A DNA stretch of 64,000 nt from Numida meleagris (Eukaryota; Chordata; Aves; Galliformes; Numididae). The notes beneath the pieces are model-generated. The model was not told the origin of the DNA and did not search any database. It saw only the letters and a list, made by a program, of their open reading frames with translations. Below are positions 40,201 through 50,400 of the stretch, piece after piece (within the stretch, counting starts at the first letter, position 1; each line of letters starts with the position of its first letter). Where the stretch lies: contig NC_034419.1 of NCBI RefSeq assembly GCF_002078875.1, forward strand, positions 16,957,090-17,021,089. Direction: 5' to 3'. The position numbers were made by a program, and so were the translations under genes.

Positions 40201-42386
40201 AGTCTTTTCATCAACTCGGCTCCAGTTTTGTATATATCTAATAAGAAAAAAGATGACTGTGATGAAGGAGAATATATTTATTCCCTCACTTAATTCAAAG
40301 TGAATAGCTTAGCATCACTGTTTCTGCTCTCTGTCTTCTCAAGTATTGCCAAGGAATGAAAAAGAGCTCTAACAAGTTATCCTTAACAAGAGTGTGCTCC
40401 ATCACTAAGCCAAAACCGGAATAGCTCACAACAGCAAGTGTACAAGACTGTATTTGTATTAAAAGCAGGAGTTGCAGAAGGAAGGCGGAAGCAAGATCTG
40501 CACTGATTCACTTCAAGAGGTGAAACTGGGTCTTCAGTAAGCTACCACCATCTGTCATTTTGCAAGCGAAAGGCAAAAAATGCCTGCAGCAGGGCAAATA
40601 TCTTGGCTCCGGAGTTTAAATGCCAGGCTGCTTCCTGGATCCCTTGCTCACCGTAACAGAGGGGTAATTAGGCTTGATGGTATGCTGGTTTTAAGTGCAA
40701 AGAAATATTTAGAGTGGGACCTTTTCAGATTTACAGTAGTAATTCTGCTTTCTGTTCCCGGATCTGTATAAAGTGCTCATGACATCGGAGAACTTAGAAA
40801 ATCACAACTCTGAGATTAGTTCCTCATTTTGTAATTCAATAAGCAAACAAATATTTCCTATCCATGTAATGAATCCTGCTGGCAATATATAGGGACTCCA
40901 AGATAAACAATTCTGAGTCACTGTTGGCACAGATGCATTCTTAACATTATGACTATGCATGTATAATGCTCAAGAATATTACTATTAATATGCAAAAATC
41001 TGCTCATTGAGATATAGGCTGGTTCCGTGACTACTGTAATTTTTAATGAAAACCGAGTTCTAACAAGAAGAATGTCACACTGTTAAATGATGATGGCTTT
41101 TCTTCTAACAGATTCTCACCCACAGAAACTCCCCAAAGACCGTATCAAAATTATTGGAAGTTACTAATAACTCCAAGGAAAAGCGTATCTGTGCACAGGG
41201 AAGGTATAGCTGTCACTCTGCCAATGTCCAAGAAGCCTCCACTAAGAATCTGACTGTGACTCTGCAAGTGCTTAAGCAAGGAATCACCTGCACTGCTGCA
41301 GCACCTTGTAAAGCATGATTCTGCATTCGGTTTCTCCCCTGAAGAAAACATTTCTGTTTTTCTCACTGCATGAATTAACAGCAACAATAAATGGGTAAGA
41401 AAACAGAAGGTTTGTTTCCATCCTTTTTGGAAAAAGAAGAGCACCGTGCCTCCTAATTTTCTCAGTCCTCCAAACTTAGTACCAATAAAGAGGAGAGCAG
41501 TGGATCTGATGCATGACATTGCTGAGCCTGAGGGTTTAACCAAGTTTTTCTCTAAGAATTAGGCTGACAAAAAAAGAAATGGGAAAAATGAAAGCAAAAG
41601 CAATGAAAACACCTGAATTGGCATTAAAGCAATTACAATATGATCTAGTTTAAAATGTAAATGGGATATAAGTAATCAGAAAAAAAGTCTCCCTATTCAC
41701 AGATTTCACTGTGAAAGGCTTCAATGCCCAAATGATTTTTGTATGTTGAACTATGGACCTTTTTCTCCTGGCAGATCATTAAGATGCATTGAGAATGACC
41801 TTCTGAACATCTGGAAAACATGATCAACACTCCAAACATGCACTTTTAAGTCTGGACAGGGGAAGAACATCAATCAGCTCCATTTGTCCTAGTTAGAGAA
41901 TACCAGTAAACTTGCATTCTGCCTTTGTATCTTTTCCTACTTAGAGAAATTTTCCAGTGGAGTTGCAAACAGGTATAGCACATCACCACTGACAAGAGGT
42001 TTCTCTTTCCAAACGCTCCAGTGCTTCACGGGAAGGTACAGCCTGCCTGACACGGTCATCTTAGCCCTTTGTATCTTCACTAGTGCAAGAAAAGTAGTTC
42101 TTCATAGAAAACAACACGTTTCTGGTGTTTGAGCACATTCAGGTGCTTGACAGGATGATGCCTGAAGGGACCAAATGGAAGAACCACCTTCCCGCTCCAG
42201 GGGGCAGGGGAAATGGTCGCTTCACTCACAAGGATTGGCAAAAAAATCTAAAGAAGAAGAGTCAGGAAAAACCATCATGCTCCTGGAAACGATTCACACT
42301 GTCACTACAGCCCGTCACTTAGCTTAGCACTCTCACTGGTCAGATGAGATGACCACCACAGATCTCTTCCTATTATTCTTTCGGAG

Positions 42387-42420
42387 TAATAGGATGGTTT
42401 CAGTTGGAAGGAACCCAAGG
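42387..42420 (-). repeat. Possible CR1-like scrap
   Basis: GGATGGTTTCAGTTGGAAGG followed by AACCCAAGG resembles the reverse-complemented CR1 3' end (GAATGGTTTGGGTTGGAAGG in my memory). Only about 30 bases match, so this is weak. Confidence 0.35.
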
Positions 42421-45400
42421 GCAGACATTCCTCTCCCTTGTTTGAAACTTGACATATATATGTAATGCTGAATCATCTTCTTCTTATCCCTAAGGTACAC
42501 AGACAAAAAGACTACAGGATCATTAGTTATACAGATACAAACACACACCAATAAACAAAACCTCAAGGGCCTTATTTTACCCCCCCCCTTTCCATTAGAT
42601 ATTCTCAACATCTCCTCTTTGATAAACTGAACATTCACATAGGATAAACTGAAAGCAATTCCACACAGAACACCACAATAGGGGATCCAGTTTGAAATAC
42701 GTTATCTGTAAGGACAGAGAACGTCAAGACTTATAAGTCAAGATCAGCAACATCTCCGTTTCTGAAGCTGTTATTTCCTAACATTAAATTGCAGGTAGGT
42801 CTTGGAAGAACATAAGAAAAATTGTTTTCTATAGCAAGTTAGAATACCTGCTGATCTGTCTTGATGATAGCTTAAAAGTAATATCCTCCAAACTGTTTAC
42901 AACTTGCTGCATGTTTACAGAGCGCTCTCACTGAAACTGGTCCTGAAACAACTCCATTACATGACTCTTGGATAGATTTTAGACGTTTACTGCTCCAAAG
43001 CTCTATTAATAATATTCAAGCAATTTAAGCAAAAAGGTAACATTCTGAATTCAACACGTGCAGCCTTCATATAGCAAAAGAACTGCACGTTAGGACTCAG
43101 ACCTTTTGCTGAGTTCTGAGTGAGATGCACCAGGCAGCCCAGCTGTTCAGCTCAGGCTGTTCAGCAAACTGCACCTGCCTCGGCCTCGCACCTCTGGGCG
43201 CTGACTGCTGCTACGAGCAACATGGGCAGTGACAGGAACATAGCAATGCTAAGTTGGGGAGATCAGCTGTGGGTGCTCAAGGCTTCGAAGCAGTCCTGCT
43301 CCATCCAACCATCCAGCTTTTAATAATGTGAAAAACAGCTGGGTTTTTTTCTCGCTTCACTTCTTGTTTGTCCTCCAATCCACCAGCTCCCCGTTGCTAC
43401 TCAGCTAACATACTGCAACCGGAGAGACATGAACTGAAATGGGTACAAAGCAAGGCTGGTAGGCTGAACAAATACAGTCTTACACAAAATCAGAAGCACT
43501 GGCCCTTCAAAGCATTACCAGCTTTTTCCTTGTTGCTGCAGTGGTCACTGCAAATCAATTTTACTAGTAGAGTAGTTCTCTCAATAACAAACATTTTTCT
43601 ATTAGCTCTGACATTCAATTTACAAACTCCATGACACTCAATGCCAACCTGAGATATGCAAACTGAACAATTTGCAGCTAGCATAATTCCTTTCATATCG
43701 CATCCCTTTCTGCAATCACACTTGTGCAGGATCACACATTCACTTCTGCTTTTCTTTTGTGTTGTTTTCCCCCCTCCCTTTTTCCTCTCCCAGGAACTCA
43801 ATTGGTACATCTCGTGTTAACACGATTTAACATAAGAAACCTTCACCATTCATTCTGAATTTTCAAGACTACCATTCCTCACGGGCAGCAAAAACAAAAC
43901 TTGCCTTCATCTAAGTTGCTTTAAAACGCGACTGAAAAGAACTGAGGTGACATACAGTAAAAAAATATAAGAAAGATTAAAGGTCAAGAAAGCTCTTCAA
44001 CAGATGAGTGAAAAATCGTTCCTGCTTTCTGAAGGAGGTTAGGTACATCTGCACACAAACCACTACCAAGGTCAAAGCGATCTCGGTGCAGGTTTGAGGG
44101 CATCACCCAAGCAGTTCTACAGCCTCGCAGCCAATACTCTGTGCCTGTTTGCAGGACTCCCAATGGCGATGCCTACAGCTTGCTCCTTATTACATTCTAT
44201 AATAATGCTGCAACATGAGCACTGTCCTGTAGACTGGGAGAACTTTGTGCCAAGCAAGGGTCAGCATATCCTCCTTGGTCTGAACTGACTTCATTTATCA
44301 TCTCAATTTTTATTTTTTTTTTAAACTAAAAAACAGCATATCTAAATTTGACGCCACCGAGAAGATTTGCACGCTTTGCAGTTAAAGATAGTAAGAGTGT
44401 AAATAAGAGTAAAATGATTGCTCTTTTTCAAAAGAACCCTTTATTCCATGTTATCTATGAATATTGGGCTTTAGTTTTCCCTTTTTATACTATTTGTGTT
44501 TCAGATATCTGTTACGATTCAAAGGATAGGTATTACATTTTATAAATGAAAAACTACAGAAAAATAAGGGTACATGGTGAGAAAGATAAAAAGACTATTA
44601 CCACATGAAAAGCTTAAAGAAATAGTTTTAACAGATTAAAAACCAGGCTTTGTTGTTTGTTTTTATAACATCAATACTCGTTTAACATCAACATAACCAT
44701 GAACATAACGAAATCATTCATTCTACTTGAAATGATACGTGTGATTTGAGTAACCAATGCAAGTTATTATTGCACAAAAAATATTCATACTCTTTAAGTA
44801 CTGAACTGTAAACCTAGCAAAACCAATACCTAGCAGGTCGAAACCGGTGAGATTACACTCGTAATAATATTTAGATAATGAATGAATTTTAATGTCTGGA
44901 TTTTATTTGTTGTTCTAGCCCCAGCCCGCAGATCCTTCATTACATCAGCTAATTACTTGAAATTTCTTTTGGCTTAGTCTATATTCTAATTAACAAATCA
45001 CATATCTCCTTTGAATAATAACTGTACTGAGCAGTTAGCAAAATTCCAAAGTTGCATGTAAGATTCAGAAATGCATGCATACATTCTACAAAACCAAACT
45101 GCTTTACTGACATTTATAATGTCAAATTGTGCTAATTCAGACGCTGGAGTGGCTAATTGGCCTTACAAGTAATTCCCCAATGATACCAAAGACGTAGCAG
45201 CAGGCATTGCAGAAAGTACGTGCTCATCCTTCAAATCGCTCCAAGTCCGCGCACACATTTTTAACCTGAAGTATTTCCAGATGCAGTCCAAGTGGAGGCC
45301 CAACCTCAGTCAATACAGCTGCACTTTTTAGCTAACTCAGGTTGTTCACAACCTCATTTTCCAGCCTGGAGCAGGATTGCTCCCGCATGCATTCACTGCT

Positions 45401-45613
45401 AAAGCAGAAGAGTAGGAAGAATGAGTGGCACGAAGAATGCCACAAAACAGTGCCTATAGTCAGTCCTGCAGGGAAACAACCTCCTGCTGCTGTCTCCCTC
45501 CCTGCCATGGGCTGTGTAGGGGCACAGAGAGAGAACCATGTCTTTGCCTGGCGTAGCACCAGACATACTGACATGGGGAAAGCCTGGGAGCAGCAGCAAG
45601 GCTGTGTCTACTT

Positions 45614-45634
45614 AAAAAAAAAAAAAAAAAAAAA
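45614..45634. repeat. A21 homopolymer after a GC-richer segment
   Basis: A run of 21 A directly follows about 220 bp of GC-richer sequence (45390-45613). The layout resembles a plus-strand retrosequence with a poly(A) tail, but no parent gene is recognised and no clear target-site duplication is seen. Confidence 0.9.
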
Positions 45635-47309
45635 GCGCTCCCAGCAGTTCAAAGGAGAGTTAAGCAAAGCCCCTCAATTTTAACCAATAATCCTGTGCAA
45701 ATCCTGTAAGACTGTTTCAATATCAGATACATCCAATATCTCTTTCAGAAAACAAACCATAACCAGAAAGCAGTAGCAAAAGAAAAAAAAAAATCACATC
45801 TTTAAGTCTCCTGAGATTTTATTTTTCTGAGAAAAAGTGTTGGGATTTGATGGAGACAGTACCAGTGCTTTCACATTACAGATAGGTACGTCACATTGTT
45901 AAACCAGTCCCAGCCCTCTGAATCCTCACATAAGGATGAAATCTGCAAACCTTTCTCAGTTTTGTTCAAAACAGGGAACCACTCTTCCTGATGGCAACCA
46001 AAACATGAGCTCAGGGTACAGGTATAAAAGGGGAGAGGTGCAAACAGAGGCTGCACAGCATGCAGCTGTACCACCATGGTCTGCCCACTGCACTGCAGAC
46101 CCTCTCCATCCCATCACTGAAGTTGTTGCAAAGAAACACGCAACTAATCACAGCAGACTCCGACTACAGCCCACATGATTTAGTGCTTTCAGCAATATCT
46201 GCTTGTTTCAATTGAAGCACACGCATACATACTATCCTCTCTCCTCTCACATCACCCCAAACACCTTCAACTTCAAAGGGCCAGTTCAGCCCGCTCCTCA
46301 GAGCAACCTTCCACAAAGGCCTGATGCAGAACAGGTGTAATCACATTCACAGGGAGAAAATCCCCCAAGGAACAGACCCATCAGCTCCAGATTTCTGACA
46401 GCACCCATCACTGCTTTCCAGACTGTCCTCCAGTTCCACAGCCAGCCCCTTCTATGCAGTGAAGAGATGCAACAAGAGGAAACTTCTTTCTGTTTGCACT
46501 GCATATTCAATAACTCCCGAGACCTTTATCCAATGAGATGACTCAAAACAACAAAACGCTTCCCTCTTTCATGAAAAGCACTACCATAACAGGAAATAAA
46601 ATCATCAACATGGCATTGAGACACTGAAAGAGCATGCATTTTTGGTAATCTGGGCCCCATCAGTTACGTCTGCTCTTTGCAACCTTGATGGTGCCATCGT
46701 GCACAGAAATCACTGGCACAAGTCACCACCACTGAAGACGGAATCGGGACCTCCTCCCTCACACACACAGGGTCATCATTAGGGATGGGCAAGCAGAGTG
46801 GGTGCTGAACAACCACCAAGAGTAACCTGGGACATCTCCTGCTGCTCTGAGCAGTGACCCGGGAAGGTAGAGCAACATCTTGAATGAGACAACGTGGCAT
46901 AAGGAGCCATGAAAGGCAGCACAGCTTCCCAGCACTGAGAACTAGCGGGTTACTGTCTGGCAGAGTGGGAAAGCAAACCTCTGAACTGCTGATTGGTGCA
47001 GTGATAACAGCAGTGCTCCTCACAAATAAACCCATTCTACAGTAAATGAAGCTTTGACAAAGGCTGTAGCAATCATCCCCAGTAACAGAATTTAAAGTTT
47101 CCATTTAAACAGAAACACTTATTGCAAGTTATTACATCAGTGTATCTATGATGCATGCATTACTAACGGCATCTCTAATGTTATCAAATATCTTCTACTT
47201 GCTTTGAAAGCAGGGCTCTGTTTAGGAACTTCTAAGGAGAAGTTATTATAATTCCTTCACTGTTAGTATTTGAAATCACTGTATTGCATGCAGTATTGTA
47301 GTTTGGTAC

Positions 47310-47364
47310 CTCCAAGACAGCCAACGAGTGATACCAGGAACAGCTGTTTCCACAGCAGCAGCAT
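47310..47364 (-). CDS. CNTN3: CNTN3 first coding exon: start codon and signal peptide
   Basis: The coding part starts with ATG at 47364 and reads MLLLWKQLFLVSLVGCLG, ending with G just before donor GGAG|gtacca (phase 1). It is a classic secretory signal: a short start, one Lys, a hydrophobic core LFLVSLVGCLG and small residues near the cleavage site. Mammalian CNTN3 begins with a similar peptide containing WKQL and ending GCLGG, which supports both orthology and start. The -3 position of the ATG is A, a favourable context. No in-frame upstream ATG within the inferred exon extends it. The partner exons are 24 kb to the left. The exon shows the protein is targeted to the ER on its way to the neuronal surface. 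Confidence 0.9.
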
Positions 47365-47443
47365 CTTCACTTGCCTAAATTCAGCAATTTTGGTTCCGTC
47401 CCAGGTGAACCACACATTTAGTCTTCCATGTGCAAGACTTAAC
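47365..47443 (-). promoter_or_regulatory. CNTN3: CNTN3 5' UTR segment of the first coding exon, with two chained upstream ORFs
   Basis: A strong acceptor (tttgttcttttaacag|GTTAAG) lies at 47444, so the exon probably begins at 47443 with 79 nt of 5' UTR; a weaker alternative is 47374. Within these 79 nt are two upstream ORFs. The first is ATG GAA GAC TAA (47429-47418). The second starts on the very next base (47417) and encodes 16 codons, ending in TGA at 47369-47367, two bases before the CNTN3 ATG. If the mRNA includes this segment, a scanning ribosome meets both before the main start, which would be expected to lower or condition translation. The reading frames are seen directly; the exon boundary and regulatory role are inferred. 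Confidence 0.55.
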
Positions 47444-50400
47444 CTGTTAAAAGAACAAACACAAGGATGATCATCGACTTCAATTTTAAGAACTGCCTTC
47501 ATTGTAAATGCACGATTTGATAAACAGAAAATGGACAGATGCTCTGAAGTGCCTCAGTTTTCCTGCGACTGAATCCCAAACAGAAGTACACATGTAGGGA
47601 TCCAGAGTGTCACACATCAGTTAATCCAGCAGGAGCACAGCTGACAGGCACACCAATTTTCTAGTTGCCCACATCCATTTATTTGTAAGAAATCGGAGTT
47701 TTAAAGGGAGAGAGAATACATGAGGTGCAATCACACAGAGTACAGCAGTTGGAAGCCAAACAGCTGTTAAAGAACAGCTCTCACGCTCCGTGCCTTGTAC
47801 ATGCCACGCTAACAAGAACCTGAGCACGCGCAGTAACCGATTTAATTGAAGTCACATCCATTCTCCCCTTCTCTTACTGTTTTACTATTCCAGGCCTGTT
47901 CTTGATGTACGTAACAGTATTGCAGAAGTCTGACGAGGAAGACACAGCAACCAAAAATAATTTCAAAATATAATAAGAAAAACAGAATCACAGCATGTGG
48001 CACTGAGGCGCGTCAGGTGCAATGTGAAGCTGTGAAGTAATTTGTTACTGGCTAAAGAACAAAGGATTTGCCAAGGTCTACGTGCTGGGGTATGCCATTC
48101 TTATTTTACTTTCTGTTTTTCTACACAAGCTGTGCAGTTCATTTTTAAAAGTTTTGTGACAACTGTGGCCTTTACATAGTGTGTATCGCTTGCCACTTCC
48201 CTCTTGTTTTTTCCTCCCTAAGAATGGTAAATGGGCAAAGTTGGAGGTTCTGCAGTACACAGATCAGACTACAGAAAACCACTCCTCCTGGCTGAGCTGA
48301 CGGATCAACACGCTGAAATATTAAGGGCAAAAAAGACAACCATTAATTTTGAGGTGCCAATCTGCCAAGTCTGAACACATTTTGTTGTTGTTTTTTTTTT
48401 CCTCTCGAGCGTGTTTCGTATCACAGTTAGAATTTTCTCATACGTCTGTGAATCTAGTGTTAGAGTTTCAAGCTAAGCACCCCGAAAGCAATCACACGGA
48501 GGATGCCCTGAGGACAGCATCCTCCCAGCTCCATAGCATCGTAGCACGAGGAGCGGTGGTTCTCATACTGCCCTTCTGCTGGCACTGCCCAGTGCCACCC
48601 CCTGACCAGTTCATACTGGGGGCACGTGTCTGACAGCACGTAGAGAAGCGCACACAGCAGACAGGCTGCACACAGCATGAGCAATGGCTGAAAGGGACTC
48701 ACTCGGCTTGGAGCATCCTCCAGCAGATGCTACCCCCGGGACCTGGCTTTGCTCAGGTTCCGCTCAAGTGACAGCTGTGTGACACAAACATGCTTTTTCC
48801 TTTTCTTTTGCTCTAAAGCCAAAACCCTGAAGCACTTTTGTGGCAAGAGAGTTTACTTACACCCGCTCTTTCTCACGACAACCTAAGAAATGGCCACAAT
48901 CTGCTGCTGAGAAAGAAGTACCTTACACAACCCAAGAACTAAAGCATCAGAGCTATGAAGCCTCAGGGCTTCTGTGTTTTGCATGTAGTTTCTGCAGCAT
49001 CCTCTGTAATTTACTGACTAACATTGATAAGTACTGCACAATGACACTGTGATATAGTGATGAAACTGTGCTAGTGTACACTGCTGAGCTCTAACCACAC
49101 CGGTATGTTTGCCGAGGGCTTTCCAGAAGAAGCTCTGTTCCCTATCCAACATGCCCTAGAGTCAGCAGGTACAGGGCTGTAGCACATTCAGCATCCAAAA
49201 TGGCATTTTGGTGCTTTTGGAATTAACAGGACTTCCATCACCTCTGCAGAACTCTGGCACACTGTATGTAATTGTCCCCAAGAATAAAGGCAAGCAGCAG
49301 CTTCTGCATCTGGAAAAGATCATGGTACACTTGGTACTGGTAGAACAGAACACGCAGAGGAAATCTGTAAATCTCTATTTTGGAAAAGGAGGTTTCCTAC
49401 TATAAGAGCACTGGTTCCATGAGAAGTTGACTACTTCAAAACATCAAGAATGCAAATCTATGAAAGTGGAGCAAACATACCAGAAAAAAAATAACAGACT
49501 TCTTCATTATACATTTGTCTTTCAGAGACAAGTAAGCTCTCATGAGTTCAGCTACAGGACAGCAAGAAAACATCACCAGTCAAACAGATGGCACAAGATG
49601 AAAGCACAGCCATACACAAGAAGTTTCAACTTCTTCAAAATTAGCTTTTCAAAACCTATCTACTTACAACATACAGTACAGCAACTGATGGACAAGCATG
49701 TCTGGAAGAAACAAAGTCTAGAAAAGGTTCAGGAGTCAGTAATCTTATCCAGTGACCTTCATTTTTACAATCCTGAGTAAGGATGTCAAAAAGCAGTAGT
49801 TCTCCAAAGGGGGGATTTTTATTTACATATAGTATTTGAACTTCTCGGATCTGTCTGAGAAGCCCAAGATAAACTTTGAGCAGGAAAAGTTTGTAATCTT
49901 TGACCAGAAAAAAAATTCATCTTGATAAATAATGAAATTAACGTTCTAGTTAAAGTCATCTCCACACGGCATCATGCAAATGAGAGGCACAGATTAATGT
50001 GAACCATCCCTCAGCAGTTTCAAGTAGCCACATCTTGCTTCGGAAAAAAAGATAAATTGAAAATATCCATTTCTCATTTCCCTCAAAATGCAATTACTAG
50101 CTGTAAAACCAGTCACTCTGTTTCAATGAAGAATACCCACATGGTGGGCTCTCAATCTTCCATACTAATTAATCAAGTTTCTACCTCCTGTAGCCCACAC
50201 TCTAAGAGTGACAAGAACCAGTGATGGGTGAAAGTGTTCTAGCCATGGAAAAGTAAAGGTGTATTTATCACACAGTGAAAAAGTCAGGGATACAAAGATT
50301 CAACATTTTTGGTCCTTTTAAAACACAAAGGCAATACAATAAAAACCACAGTGAAAGTCCTCCATTTGTACATAATTTATCAAGCTGGTCTTCCTGTAAT

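Larger units (their letters stand above)
23113..47309 (-). other. Long CNTN3 interval between signal peptide and Ig2 exons; should contain the Ig1 exons
   Basis: This 24.2-kb stretch must hold the exons coding for Ig1, because the signal peptide exon ends in phase 1 and the Ig2 exon needs a one-base carry-over. I searched the minus strand for the expected motifs (FIKEP-like start, CEARGNP, WQLNG, YQCFATN, KLQFA before a donor) and did not find them. The interval contains a mariner remnant (24862-25436), a CR1-like scrap near 42390, GC-rich patches at 31480-31900 and 45390-45610, and T, A, AT and AAT runs. The longest open frame (plus strand, 26215-26754, 179 codons, non-ATG start) is within what chance gives in this much sequence. 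Confidence 0.65.
1..47443 (-). other. CNTN3: CNTN3 (contactin-3) gene, 5' part: signal peptide through first half of Ig4
   Basis: Six minus-strand exons, read from high to low coordinates, encode a contactin in order: signal peptide, Ig2, Ig3 and the start of Ig4. Contactins are GPI-anchored neuronal surface proteins with six Ig and four fibronectin III domains, acting in neurite outgrowth and cell-cell contact. CNTN3 is chosen over CNTN4, CNTN5 and CNTN6 because the remembered CNTN3 sequence matches at paralogue-specific places: WKQL and GCLGG in the signal peptide, [15 protein letters not shown] in Ig2, IFNEYPSFV and SQETGHLYI in Ig2, KIKLRK with RGRLTYY in Ig3, and [20 protein letters not shown] in Ig4. 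Roughly 260 of about 1,030 residues are covered. The 3' part of the gene runs off the left edge. The Ig1 exons, expected between 23113 and 47309, were not found. The right limit is the inferred acceptor of the first coding exon; a further non-coding exon may lie to the right. Confidence 0.93.

Noticed and set aside
40130..40242. Strong minus-strand acceptor (cttttttcttattag) followed by a frame open for about 70 codons
   Set aside because: The translation has no Ig features, and the only donor-like site (CACAG|gtctgc) is weak; best explained by chance.
41151..41543. 130-codon minus-strand frame with a good acceptor-like site to its right (near 41556)
   Set aside because: Considered as an Ig1 exon, but it has no Ig cysteine or tryptophan pattern and no similarity to contactins.
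43640..43680. Minus-strand TTCAGTTTGCAT, resembling the end of the CNTN3 Ig1 exon (LQFAY)
   Set aside because: It is not followed by a GT donor and the upstream residues in frame do not resemble the family.
46664..47104. 146-codon minus-strand ATG frame just downstream of the CNTN3 signal peptide exon
   Set aside because: No domain, signal peptide or splice structure is visible and the sequence is unfamiliar. It lies in the intron and fits chance expectation.
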